The notes: generated by a model not told the origin, from the letters alone. Shown: positions 17,862 through 26,924, counted from the stretch's first letter. The stretch: DNA of 64,000 bases from Deltaproteobacteria bacterium (GCA_016192705.1 JACPTQ010000074.1:25625-89624); one strand, 5' to 3'. Numbers and translations: made by a program.

Positions 17862-18773
17862 CTAAGCGCGCTCGGCAATTGCGCGTCGCCACTCCGACAC
17901 AACGACCGTTACTGCGCCGAAAAGAACCATTGCCCCACCCAAAAGTGCCGACACGTGGGGCTCTTCACCGCGCAACCCAACAGCGATCGCCACGCCAAAA
18001 ACCGGTTGCAAAAAAATCGACACCGCAAGCCGCGACGCTTGAAACCGCTCCAGCGCAACAAACCACACCATGTAGCCCGCCGCCGTGCAGACGACACCCA
18101 AGTAAAAGAGCGCGAACAGCGTCGCCCCACTCCACGGAACCTTCGGCAAGTCGCTCCACGCGACCGGCAACGAAATGACGCTGCCCACGACGAGCCCCCA
18201 CGCCGTGATCGTTAGCGCCGAATACCGCTTGAGGAGCGAACGCCCCACGATCGAACACCCCGACTCGACCGCAACCGACAAAAAGATGAGAAGGTCGCCC
18301 ACTTGCCACCGTCCCGACAGCACGCGCACCGGGTCCATGATGAGAAAGATCCCCCCAAACCCCAACGTCGCAGCAACGACAACCGCCGGTGTAATTCGCT
18401 CGCGCAAAAAAATGGCGGCGTTCACCGCGATGAGCACCGGCTCAAACCCACGAATGAGCACACTGTGCGACGCGCTCGAATCGGGAAGCCCCGCGTAGCC
18501 CAAATGCAAATTGACGCTGAACCCCGTCACCGCGAAGAGCACGACGCGCGCCACATCGCCCCACGTGCGCGGCACGCTGCGCGCGCGAACGGCGAAGGGA
18601 ACGATAATCATGGCCGCGACGAGAAACCGAATGAACGTGAGCGCCGCCGGTGGGATGTACGCCGCCGACCGCGGATCGACGACCGCCGCCGCGACCGAGT
18701 CAGACCCGCCCCAGAGTGCCGTCAGAAGGAGGACCAGCGCAATCACCGCGCTGTTTGAAAGCCTGCGAGCCAT
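17862..18773 (-). CDS. DMT-superfamily (EamA) transporter
   Basis: The 303-residue protein with about ten hydrophobic helices is arranged as two EamA repeats. Features include LLLTALWGGSDSVAAA, AALTFIRFLVAAMI, HSVLIRGFEPVLIA and the C-terminal repeat SRLAVSIFLQPVFGVAIAV. The family exports metabolites such as amino acids or nucleosides by an antiport-like mechanism; the substrate is unknown. It stands alone, with the putative operator pair just beyond its stop codon. Confidence 0.88.
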   Translation of the reverse strand: MARRLSNSAVIALVLLLTALWGGSDSVAAAVVDPRSAAYIPPAALTFIRFLVAAMIIVPFAVRARSVPRTWGDVARVVLFAVTGFSVNLHLGYAGLPDSSASHSVLIRGFEPVLIAVNAAIFLRERITPAVVVAATLGFGGIFLIMDPVRVLSGRWQVGDLLIFLSVAVESGCSIVGRSLLKRYSALTITAWGLVVGSVISLPVAWSDLPKVPWSGATLFALFYLGVVCTAAGYMVWFVALERFQASRLAVSIFLQPVFGVAIAVGLRGEEPHVSALLGGAMVLFGAVTVVVSEWRRAIAERA

Positions 18774-18863
18774 GTCGGGAAAGATTACAGCGGAAGCGGA
18801 ACCAACGCGAACACCTTACGATTCAACCTCGGGCGAGATACCGGCGCACCCGCCCCCTTTTTC

Positions 18864-19871
18864 TTAGGTTCCGCAGACGTCGTTCGACCCGCACGACAAG
18901 CCGTTCGAACCACCTCCACAGCGCGCCGCGCACTGGTCTATCACCATACACGTTGCGCAACACCTCCGCGTGCAAAGATTACCAACGCACGCGTACTCGG
19001 CCCCACCGCAATCGGTGTCCCGAATACAGCCTCTCGTGCAGTGCGATGAAGGCGGAGTCAGCGTGTTGATGCAGAAAAGCCCCGGCCCGCAATCGGCGAG
19101 CGACGTGCAGGCATCGAGAATCCCCTTCACGCACCCGGCGTCGACCGTCGGCGGCGGCTGCCACCCTGCCTCTTCGCAACGCCCATTCGACCAGCGACAC
19201 CTCGTCGGGTGCTGGGCGCAGTCGTTCCAACTCGTAAGGCCGCTGCAAGGCTCACATGTCTTTTTTGGGCACTCATACGGCGGCGTGTCGTTGCACTGAC
19301 CCCACTGCATCTCGCAGTACTCCCCGCTCTGGCAATCGGAATCCCAGGTGCATTCGTCGCACGTCCCATATTTGGCGACCGGCTCGTTCGCCATCGCGGC
19401 GTAACACGAGGTCGGGTATGTGTTGCCGCGGCAGCCGCACACGCGCATCCGCGAGTCGCCGTCCCAACGACAACCGGTCGGCCGAGGCTCGCACGTCCCC
19501 TGTGAACCAGGTGCGGAGCACGCACCAACCGGAAACTTGCAATACTCGGTCGATGACGCGCAGCTGGGCCGACTCGGCGTGCCGCACGTCCTGTCAATTC
19601 CTGCGTCAACAACCGCGGCTCCACCATCTCGCACCCCGGCATCGGCGACGGCCGTCCCTGCGTCGCTTCCGACCCCAGCGTCGATCGGCAAACCGGCGTC
19701 ACGCGGGTTCGTCCCGGCGTCCACAGGCGGGAACGCCCCGCCACCACCCGAAGTCTGCGATCCAGCCGCCGGATCGAGAGGCGTCGACCCACACGATGCG
19801 ACGAGCAGCCCCGCGCAGACGATGAACGAGCGTTTGACTCGCCGCAACCATGCCTCGATGAATCGCTCCAT
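18864..19871 (-). CDS. Cysteine-rich lipoprotein with Kazal-like segment
   Basis: I chose the ATG at 19871. A lipobox (LLVASC) follows the hydrophobic segment. Residues 35-95 are a Gly/Ala/Asp linker with repeated DAG motifs, typical of myxobacterial surface lipoproteins. The remainder is rich in Cys (more than 35), with a Kazal-like pattern (CGCRGNTYPTSC...VAKYGTC) and several CxxxxDCxxGxYC repeats resembling EB/Dickkopf modules. It may be a protease inhibitor-like or adhesive surface protein. It lies downstream of an operon of secreted metallopeptidases, but a functional link is only inference. Confidence 0.7.
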   Translation of the reverse strand: MERFIEAWLRRVKRSFIVCAGLLVASCGSTPLDPAAGSQTSGGGGAFPPVDAGTNPRDAGLPIDAGVGSDAGTAVADAGVRDGGAAVVDAGIDRTCGTPSRPSCASSTEYCKFPVGACSAPGSQGTCEPRPTGCRWDGDSRMRVCGCRGNTYPTSCYAAMANEPVAKYGTCDECTWDSDCQSGEYCEMQWGQCNDTPPYECPKKTCEPCSGLTSWNDCAQHPTRCRWSNGRCEEAGWQPPPTVDAGCVKGILDACTSLADCGPGLFCINTLTPPSSHCTRGCIRDTDCGGAEYACVGNLCTRRCCATCMVIDQCAARCGGGSNGLSCGSNDVCGT

Positions 19872-20109
19872 AGATAACGTCCTCCGCCTCAACCGAACGC
19901 AACTTGTGCGCCATCGAATGCGCTAAAAAAAACTCTCTGATTCCTTCATTCACGCGATCAGCAGCGTCAAAAAGCGCCAGCGCTCCTTCAAGGGGGCGTC
20001 GAAAAAACCGGCGCTGCACTCCCGCGCGCCGCCTTATATATAGATGTAGCGACGCACGAATCGGCCAAATGCAGGGCGCTCATCGACTGAGTCGCGGGCG
20101 AAGTCCATC
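19872..20109. other. Intergenic region upstream of the cysteine-rich lipoprotein
   Basis: A 238-bp non-coding stretch containing an AT-rich island (TTATATATAGATG near 20034) and the short palindrome AGCGCCAGCGCT (about 19974). It should hold the lipoprotein promoter on the minus strand and the 3' end of the M1-dockerin operon. No clear terminator was seen. Confidence 0.3.
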
Positions 20110-21842
20110 CTAAAGACCGCTGGAGAGCCCCCAGTTCGCCGTGATCGCCCTCACGTCGAAGTCGTCGACATTGCCGTTTCCGTCGACATCGGACATCTCG
20201 TCGAACGCCGCACCGCCCCGCTCTTCGCCGTAGCGCGCCGCAAGGTCGAGCAGATCGCTGCCGTCGACCCGGCCCGAGGCGTTCACGTCGGCCGGCACGC
20301 CCGGTTGCACGAGCCGGAGCGCCTCATGCCCCTCGTCCAACCGCACCGCCATCACCGGTGACGGCACGGGCAAGTCAAACGACTGCGACGCCTTATCGAC
20401 CAACACGTCAACCTTCGCGACGCCGCCTTCGTGGAGCACCTCGAGCGGCATCCGCATTGGAAACGCCCGTCCGCTCGGCTCAGACACCGTGATGCGCGCC
20501 ACAAGCCCGCCCGCGGTCGATACCGTTTTGCTTGCGAGCACAAATTTCGGGTACCCGGTTTCGCGGAGCCACGCATTAAAGAAGGGCGTCAAATCAAACC
20601 CCGAGGTCGCCTTCATCACGTCCTCAAACGTTTTGATCGACACGCGCTCGCCGCTCTGTTGCGCAAGGAAGTTTCGCACGCCCGCAAAGAACGCCGCGTC
20701 GCCAACGGTGCGTCGAAGCATATGCAAAACCGCCGCGCCTTTTTGGTAAACAACACGGATATATTGCTCCGCCCCTGGGCCATCGATCGGCCCGTCGGCG
20801 CCTGGCCCAACGCCACCGCGGTATTCTTCTTGCGACGTGTGGAGATGCGCCCACGTTCCTGTGCGCGCGTTCGAGTGCAAAACCGCAAGATACTCTGCGA
20901 ACCCTTCGGAGAGCCAATTCGATTCGAAGGTCGCCGGCGCCACATGAATGCCAAACCACTGGTGCGCCGCTTCGTGCGAGAAGACCTCGAACGCGGTCTC
21001 GTTGAAACCCTCGTCCCGATCCTCGAAAAGAAACTCGGCGATAAAAAAAGTCGACTGCTGGGCTACCCCACCCGAGAATGCCGAGTTGAGCATCGCCGCG
21101 TCGAGCTTGCCATACGGGTAATCGACGAACAGCCTCGAAAACAGTTCAACCGCTGACACCGTATGGTTCAAAAATTTGTCGTGCGTCGACTCGTAGCCTC
21201 CCATCGTCGCGATTCGAACGGGGACATTCTTTGTCGCGACGCGCGCGGTCGCCTCTTTCGTCACCATTTGGCCGATCGACAACAAGATCCAAGGCGTCGG
21301 CTCAAACGAGACGAAGCGGTGGCGCGCCCGTCCGTTTGCGGTTGTGACGCCCACGCGGTCGCCGAGGGCGTTTACGAGCAGCGATTCGGGAACGTCGACG
21401 GTGAGGTCGATGTTGAAGCGATCGGCCCACGGGCCATTGTACGAAATCGGGTAGAAATAAACGCCGAGAAGGTGCGAGAGGCGGCTCTGGACAACACAGT
21501 ACGCGGACTGGACGCCGCACGAAATCGGGCCCTTGGCCTCGACGACAAACGTGACGGTCTCGCCAGCGCCGAGCGTGCGGCCGTATGAGACGACGAGCAC
21601 GCCGTTTGAATGCGCATACGCGACATCGGCACCGCCCGGTGTATGGACCGAGCTAACCGTTACGTGTGTCTGTTGCCTTTCATGAAAGCCGCGGTGCGCT
21701 TCATCGCCGAGTGCGCGTGCTCCGCCGCAAAGAACTCGGCTTTAACGCGCTGCCGATCGACCGCCGCGGCCTGCGCTGACAGAGGCGCCGTCTCCATGAG
21801 CGACGCAAAAACGACAACAGAAAAGGCTTCGCTCCGCGTCAT
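20110..21842 (-). pseudogene. Broken tandem copy of the M1 peptidase-dockerin gene
   Basis: The ATG at 21842 opens a frame (signal peptide, then residues up to MKGN at position 57) that aligns without gaps to the intact paralogue at 21862-23730, then meets a stop at 21660. The rest, TVSSVHTPGGADVAYAHSNGV onwards, continues in another frame to 20110. Compared with the intact gene, about 136 bp is missing at the junction, which is not a multiple of three. The remainder is well preserved, including HEAAH-18-E and the C-terminal dockerin. A GTG at 21600 could start a 496-residue product without a signal peptide. Most likely a recently inactivated duplicate. Confidence 0.85.
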
Positions 21843-21861
21843 CGTGACACCCTTGAATCGG

Positions 21862-23730
21862 CTATTGGCCGCTTGAAAGCCCCCAGTTCGCCTTGATCGC
21901 GTTCACGTCGAACTCGTCGACATCGCCATTCCCGTCGACATCGGACATCTCGTCGAACGCCGCGCCGCCCCGCTGCTCGCCGTAGCGCGCCGCAAGGTCG
22001 AGCAGATCGCCGCCGTCGACCCGGCCCGACGCGTTCACATCCGCGGGAACACCCGGCTGCACGAGCCGAAGCGCTTCGTGCGCCTCGTCCAACCGCACCG
22101 CCAACACCGGCGACGGCACCGGCAAGTCAAACGACTGCGACGCCTTGTCGACAAACACGTCGACCTTGGCCGCGCCACCTTCGTGGAACACCTCGAGCGG
22201 CACGCGCATCGGAAACGCCCGACCGCTCGGCTCGGACACTGTGATGCGCGCGACGAGCCCGCCCGCGGTCGAAATCATTTTGCTCGCGAGGACAAACTTC
22301 GGATAACCGGTTTCGCGCAGCCACACATTAAAGAAGGGCGTCAAATCAAACCCCGCGGTCGTCTCCATGACGTCCTCAAACGTTTTTATCGGCACGCGCT
22401 CGCCGCTCTGCTGCGCGAGGTAGTTTCGCACGCCCGTAAAGAACGCCGTCTCACCCACGTAGCGTCGAAGCATGTGCAAAACCGCCGCGCCCTTTTCGTA
22501 GACGACGCGGAAATAATCGCCCGGCCCCGGTCCATCGATCGGGCCATCGGTGCTCGGCCCCACGACGCCGCGGTAGTCCTCTTGCGCCGCGTGTAAATGC
22601 GCCCAGGTCGCCGTGCGCGCGTTCGAGTGCAGCACCGCGAGGTATTCCGCGAACCCTTCGGAGAGCCAGTTCGAATCGTTCGTCGCGGGCGCAACGTGAT
22701 TGCCAAACCATTGGTGCGCCGTTTCGTGCGAGAAGACTTCGAGGATGAGCTCGGTCCAGCCCGCATCGCCAGACTGGAACAGCACTTCGCCGATGTAAAA
22801 CGTCGCTTGCGGCGCCATACCGCCGCTAAACGCCGAGTTGGTCATCGCCACGTCGAGCTTGCCGTAAGGGTAATCGAGAAACAGATTCGAAAAGAGTTCG
22901 ATCGCCGCGACCGTGTGGTTCAAGAATTTGTCGTGCGTCGATTCGTAGCCGGTCATCGTTGCGATGCGGACGGGGACGTCTTTTGTTGCGACGTGCGCGG
23001 TCGCCTCTTTCGTGACCATTTGGCCAATCGACAGCGTGACGAACGGCGTCGGCTCGAACGACACGAAGCGATGCCGCGCGCGCCCATTCGCCGTGGTGAC
23101 GCCCGCGCGATTGCCGGGTGCGTTCACGAGGAGCGCGTCGGGAACGTCGACGGTGAGGTCGATGTTGAAGCGGTCGGCCCAGGGGCCGTCGTACGAAATC
23201 GGGTAGAAGTAAACGCCGAGAAGGTGCGAGAGGCGGCTTTGCACGACGCAGTAATCCGACTGCCCGCTGCACGAGAGCGGCCCTTGCGCGGCAACAACAA
23301 ACGTGAACGTCTCGCCCGTGCTGAGCGTGCGGCCGTACGAGAGGATGAGGACGCCGTTTGAATGCGCGTACGAAACCCCAGCGCCACCGGGCGTTTGAAC
23401 CGATGTCACGGTGACGTCAGAAAGAATGAAGGACGACGTGCTGATGGGGCTTCGCGCGGCGATTGAGACGGTCGCGGTCACGCGAAAATCGCCGGTTGAC
23501 GGTGTCATGACGACTTCGAGCCGTTCGTCGGTGATGTCGGTGCCGGACGTCGGCTCGGTGTTGCCTTTCATGAGCGCGGCGCCGCGGTTGACCGCCGTCT
23601 GCGCGCGCTCCTTCGCGAACAGCTCGGCTTTGGCGCGCTGTCGATCGAGCGCCGAAAGTTGCGCTGACGCGGGAGCGGAAATGCCGAGCAACATCGCAAC
23701 CGATAAACAAGCGGCTCTGAACCGAGTCAT
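21862..23730 (-). CDS. Secreted M1 family metallopeptidase with C-terminal dockerin
   Basis: The 622-residue protein has a signal peptide (LSVAMLLGISAPASAQ). The M1 catalytic site is complete: HETAH at residues 335-339 and the third zinc ligand E358 in NWLSEGFAEY; GGMAPQATFYIGE takes the place of the GxMEN exopeptidase motif, and YEKGAAVLHML carries the usual Tyr. Residues 564-622 form a type-I dockerin-like module with two calcium loops (DVNASGRVDGGD and DVDGNGDVDEFD). The ATG overlaps the stop of the cohesin-like gene (ATGA), so the two products are translationally coupled. Probably a surface or secreted aminopeptidase docked onto that scaffold. Confidence 0.88.
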   Translation of the reverse strand: MTRFRAACLSVAMLLGISAPASAQLSALDRQRAKAELFAKERAQTAVNRGAALMKGNTEPTSGTDITDERLEVVMTPSTGDFRVTATVSIAARSPISTSSFILSDVTVTSVQTPGGAGVSYAHSNGVLILSYGRTLSTGETFTFVVAAQGPLSCSGQSDYCVVQSRLSHLLGVYFYPISYDGPWADRFNIDLTVDVPDALLVNAPGNRAGVTTANGRARHRFVSFEPTPFVTLSIGQMVTKEATAHVATKDVPVRIATMTGYESTHDKFLNHTVAAIELFSNLFLDYPYGKLDVAMTNSAFSGGMAPQATFYIGEVLFQSGDAGWTELILEVFSHETAHQWFGNHVAPATNDSNWLSEGFAEYLAVLHSNARTATWAHLHAAQEDYRGVVGPSTDGPIDGPGPGDYFRVVYEKGAAVLHMLRRYVGETAFFTGVRNYLAQQSGERVPIKTFEDVMETTAGFDLTPFFNVWLRETGYPKFVLASKMISTAGGLVARITVSEPSGRAFPMRVPLEVFHEGGAAKVDVFVDKASQSFDLPVPSPVLAVRLDEAHEALRLVQPGVPADVNASGRVDGGDLLDLAARYGEQRGGAAFDEMSDVDGNGDVDEFDVNAIKANWGLSSGQ

Positions 23731-24569
23731 GGCGCCACCTCGAGACGCCCGCCGATCCAGGTCACGGGTGTTGGTGTGTTGAGCGCATCCCGAACCTGAC
23801 GGGATGTCGACATGAAGGCGATGTCGGTCGCACTCTTCGAGAGAACGTCAAACGTGAGGGTCCAAAGCGTGCGCCTTCCCGATAAGTTCGTGCCGCGGCC
23901 GTCCCAGCGCTTGAGCTCCGCGATTCCGGCGAGAATCAGTCCGGGCGCGGATTCGGCGGCGTGCGACAAAATCGGTGTGGTCAACGCGTTGCCGGGCGAC
24001 GCGGCCCGAAGGCGAAGCACCGCGGGATCAAACCCGAGGTCAAAGGCGGCCCCCGACACGGTTCCAAGGTCCTGTGTCACGACGGTCAACTCGAGCGTGC
24101 CGGCCGATGCCGATGTCTTGGTGAGGCAGACGCGGCCACCGGTGCACGGCCCCGCGGGTGTGAATTCGCCCGGAAGGCCCGTGATGGGCGGTGGACCATC
24201 GGGGCGCGGTGCGGAAACGGCGCCGTCGGTCACGGCAAAAGTAAGGGGCGACGAGGCGCGCGTGTCGCGATGAACTTTGACTTGGCTCGTGCCAAAACCG
24301 GCCGACGACGGCACGAGCGCCACGACTTCGTTGGCGTTCCAGCGAATGATCGCGGCGGCGTAACCATTGAACGTGACTTTGCCGCTGCCCGACGTCGCAC
24401 CGAAGCCGACCCCCTTGAGCGTCACCGCCGTTCCCGCGGGACCCGACACCGGCGACAGCGTCGCGAGGACGATGTCGTCGCTCGAAACCGTCGAGCACGC
24501 GATCGGCGCGACCAGCGCGAAGGAGAACGCCACGCGTACCGACGTCAAATGGTGGCGTCGCAACGTCAC
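23727..24569 (-). CDS. IPT/TIG plus cohesin-like domain lipoprotein (putative scaffold)
   Basis: The 280-residue protein is exported; Cys25 (APIAC) is a lipobox-like site, though Pro at -3 is unusual. Residues about 34-112 are an IPT/TIG immunoglobulin-like domain (LSPVSGPAGTAVTLKGVGFG). Residues about 156-278 match the cohesin fold pattern: GAAFDLGFDPAVLRL, then a glycine turn, GLILAGIAEL and TLWTLTFDVLSKSATDIAF. Cohesins bind dockerins with high affinity, and the next gene, overlapping by 4 bp, encodes a dockerin. The domain call is from pattern, not alignment; a related beta-sandwich adhesin is the main alternative. Confidence 0.72.
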   Translation of the reverse strand: MTLRRHHLTSVRVAFSFALVAPIACSTVSSDDIVLATLSPVSGPAGTAVTLKGVGFGATSGSGKVTFNGYAAAIIRWNANEVVALVPSSAGFGTSQVKVHRDTRASSPLTFAVTDGAVSAPRPDGPPPITGLPGEFTPAGPCTGGRVCLTKTSASAGTLELTVVTQDLGTVSGAAFDLGFDPAVLRLRAASPGNALTTPILSHAAESAPGLILAGIAELKRWDGRGTNLSGRRTLWTLTFDVLSKSATDIAFMSTSRQVRDALNTPTPVTWIGGRLEVAP

Positions 24570-25612
24570 GCGCGCACCTCGATCCGACCGTCGCCCGCGA
24601 CAATCTCGCCAACCTCGACCGCGAGCGCGCCGTTCGAAACGAGCGCATCCGCGAAAGCGGCAACGCCCTTTGAATCGATCGCGACCAGAAGCCCACCGGA
24701 CGTTTGAGCGTCGGCGAGCAGCGTTCGGGTCGCGCCGTCAACGCGCGCGTCAAAATCCGTGAACGATTCGGCTTGCTCGAGATTCGCCTTAGACCCGCCC
24801 GGAACAACGCCCTGCTCCGCGAGCGTTCGCGCGCCCGGCAGCAGCGGCACGGCGCCAGCATGAATCACAGCGCCGACTCCCGAACCGAGCGTCATCTCGT
24901 GGAGGTGCCCGAGGAGCCCGTACCCCGTGATGTCGGTTGCGGCATGAACATGCGCGCGCACCCCCCGCATCGCATTTCCCGCGGCGCGGTTGAGTTCCTT
25001 CATCGATTGCACCGCGGTGGCCACAACGTCGGCCGGTGCGACGCCGCGCTTCACGGCGGTCGAAATGACGCCGGTCCCGATCGCCTTCGTCAACACAAGG
25101 CGGTCGCCCACGTGCGCACCGATGTTGCGGATAACTTCGGCCGGGTGAACGCGCCCAACGACCGACAACCCGTACTTTGGTTCGGGATCGTCAATCGTGT
25201 GGCCGCCGACGATTCCAACGCCGGCTTCGAGCGCCTTGTCGGCGCCACCGCGTAAAATCGCTGTAAGCCCGTCGAGCGGAAGCGTCTTCGTTGGGTACGC
25301 CGCGATGTTGAGCGCGACAAACGGCGTGCCCCCCATGGCGTAAACATCCGAGAGCGCGTTGGCGGCGGCGATGGCTCCAAAGTCGTAAGGGTCGTCGACG
25401 ATCGGCGTGAAAAAGTCGGTCGTCAGGACGAGCGCCTCCGACGGACTTACTTGAACGACCGCGGCGTCGTCGGACGTTTCCATGCCGACCACGAGCCGCT
25501 CGTCATCCCAGCGAGGTAATTCGCGCAACACGTGCGCGAGGTCCGCCGCGCGGACCTTGCAGGCTCAACCAGCGCCGTGACTGAACGCCGTGAGCCGAAA
25601 CGCCGAATCCAC
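24566..25612 (-). CDS. selD: Selenophosphate synthase, itself a selenoprotein (UGA = Sec16)
   Basis: SelD makes selenophosphate from selenide and ATP for selenocysteine and selenouridine synthesis. A conventional call starts at GTG 25531, but upstream in frame the sequence reads RLTAFSHGAG-UGA-ACKVRAAD, the SelD active-site motif in which the catalytic Cys/Sec occupies the UGA position (25567-25565). A GTG at 25612 with GGGAG 6 nt upstream gives a 348-residue protein of normal SelD length. Later motifs are DFFTPIVDDPYDFG, GGHTIDDPEPKYGLSV and the C-terminal DAQTSGGLL. A SECIS-like hairpin follows the UGA. The stop overlaps the cohesin-like gene start (ATGA). Confidence 0.93.
25539..25567 (-). 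promoter_or_regulatory. Bacterial SECIS-like element after the selD UGA
   Basis: Directly behind the UGA, RNA GCC-U-GC can pair with GC-GGC (25564-25545), leaving an unpaired U in the stem and a loop AAGGUCCGC that contains GGUC. A bulged U and GGU in the apical loop are the known SelB-binding features of the E. coli fdhF SECIS. An alternative perfect 8-bp hairpin (AGGTCCGC-GCG-GCGGACCT, 25557-25539) overlaps it, so two structures compete. Confidence 0.65.
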
Positions 25613-25852
25613 TCTTTACTCCCATCAACGAGACCCAAGACCGCACGCTCCTTTATTCTCTGGTTTGATGATGCGGGATCCCCCCCGGTAGGTTTCAAGG
25701 AACCGGCGAATGGAAACGCCGCACCTTGTCGCACCTTGGGGGTCTAAAAACTTGACGGGCCGCTTTTTCCGTGCATTTCGGGGGATACGCTCAAAGGAGG
25801 ATTTTCAACAGGTTATTTTTAATATAATTTTTTGAGTGCTCGTTTTTAAGAT
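25613..25852. other. Divergent intergenic region between selD and the MerR-like gene
   Basis: About 240 bp. Near 25790-25840 it contains AAAGGAGG, a loose CTCAAA/TTTGAG inverted repeat and an AT-rich run (TTATTTTTAATATAATTTTT). The AT-rich part lies where an UP element would sit for the promoter at 25853. The selD promoter must also lie here on the minus strand but could not be fixed. I looked for tRNA-Sec and did not find a T-arm. Confidence 0.4.
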
Positions 25853-25880
25853 TTGACTTCTCACGAGACTCCACTACAAT
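25853..25880 (+). promoter_or_regulatory. Near-consensus sigma70 promoter
   Basis: TTGACT (25853-25858) and TACAAT (25875-25880) are separated by 16 bp, five of six matches in each box, preceded by an AT-rich UP-like stretch. It drives the MerR-like/sigma-4-like gene pair. The GTG start at 25892 is 11 nt after the -10 box, implying a leader of only about 5 nt. Confidence 0.7.
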
Positions 25881-25891
25881 GCCTCTTAAGA

Positions 25892-26431
25892 GTGGAAGCT
25901 CGTGAATCAGAATCGCCCCTTCGTTTCGTCGCCGCGGAAGCGTGCCGCGACTTTGACCGCGAACACCCCGAGGGCGCGTCGTGCCAAGCGATCCTCGAAT
26001 TCTTCGGCGCCCGTGGCGTCGCGCTGTCGGAGGCGACGTTTCGCCGCTACGTAAAGCTCGGCCTCGTTCCCCGAAGCGTCCGCGTTGGCCGCAAGGGGAA
26101 ACACCGCGGCTCCTCGGGGCTCTACCCGGTTGGAACCGCCACGCAGGTCAACGACATCCGTCGCCTCACCCACGGTGACGTCACGATTGAAGATCTCGTG
26201 AACAGCCATTTTCTTTTCCAAAAGGAGATTGCCGCCGCGGGTCGACAGCTCGACGCAATCTTCGACGCCATGGTCGCTTCCATCGCCAGCGCACCGACCT
26301 CCGCGCGTTCACGCGCCGAACTCGCGAACGAAGAACGCGCGCTGAGAAAACTTTCGCGGGATGTTCTCAAGCGCCTCGGTGCCCTAGGAACTCGAATTTC
26401 GCCACTCAGACCGAGCGGGGTCGACGAATGA
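25892..26431 (+). CDS. MerR-like helix-turn-helix regulator
   Basis: The frame is open from 25853, but that region contains the promoter, so I place the start at GTG 25892 (179 residues). The segment [19 protein letters not shown] followed by [20 protein letters not shown] matches the MerR pattern: a helix-turn-helix that reads 'T.R.Y...GL.P', a wing, and a following helix. The C-terminal half is predicted helical and probably dimerises; no metal-binding cysteines are present. It is followed after 13 bp by a sigma region-4-like gene, suggesting that the two act together on one promoter set. Target unknown. Confidence 0.65.
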   Translation: MEARESESPLRFVAAEACRDFDREHPEGASCQAILEFFGARGVALSEATFRRYVKLGLVPRSVRVGRKGKHRGSSGLYPVGTATQVNDIRRLTHGDVTIEDLVNSHFLFQKEIAAAGRQLDAIFDAMVASIASAPTSARSRAELANEERALRKLSRDVLKRLGALGTRISPLRPSGVDE

Positions 26432-26444
26432 CAAGGGAGGATCG

Positions 26445-26924
26445 ATGAAAACCCATGAGCGTGAGCCGAAGCAGAAACCTGCGGAGCCGGTTGATGATGA
26501 GTTCGATGACACCGGCGCGGGTAAGCGACGCCCTCGCACCATCCCTGCGCGGCGGCTGACGCGCGAGGAGATGCGCGTCGGGGCGGAGTTGCGACAATCG
26601 GTTCAATACCGACGGCCGCAGCTTCGCTCGGAGTGTCGCGAGGGGCAACGCCCGTGCCCGTTTGTGTCGTGCAAATTCAACCTCTACCTCGACGTGAACC
26701 CTGAGACCGGCTCGATCAAACTCAATTTCCCCGACAAAGAGATTTGGGAGGTTGAGCAGTCGTGCGCGCTCGACGTCGCCGAGAAGGGCGGGTCGACGCT
26801 CGAGGAGATCGGCCTCATCATGAACTTGACGCGCGAGCGAATTCGCCAACTTGAAAACTCGGGGCTCACGAAGATCAAGGAAGGAACGACCGATATTCGG
26901 CTTAAGGATTTCGAACCGGGATAA
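26445..26924 (+). CDS. Sigma-70 region 4-like DNA-binding protein
   Basis: The 159-residue protein starts at an ATG behind GGGAGG. The C-terminal 60 residues ([32 protein letters not shown]) are the helix-turn-helix of sigma-70 region 4, which recognises -35 elements. Regions 2 and 3 are absent, so it is not a complete sigma factor. The N-terminal part is basic and Pro-rich, with a [15 protein letters not shown] segment. Similar stand-alone proteins occur in myxobacteria, from memory. Its 3' end overlaps the convergent gene by 23 bp. It may be a promoter-binding accessory factor. Confidence 0.75.
   Translation: MKTHEREPKQKPAEPVDDEFDDTGAGKRRPRTIPARRLTREEMRVGAELRQSVQYRRPQLRSECREGQRPCPFVSCKFNLYLDVNPETGSIKLNFPDKEIWEVEQSCALDVAEKGGSTLEEIGLIMNLTRERIRQLENSGLTKIKEGTTDIRLKDFEPG

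Noticed and set aside
25613..25760. Possible tRNA-Sec next to selD (a TTTCAAGG loop and adjacent hairpins)
   Set aside because: The segment contains a TCA that could be an anticodon and a GGCG...CGCC hairpin, but no T-arm (GGTTCRA) and no matching acceptor stem could be built on either strand.
25853..25891. TTG at 25853 as start of the MerR-like protein
   Set aside because: This TTG is part of the -35 box of a good promoter, so the codons from 25853 to 25891 lie before the transcription start.
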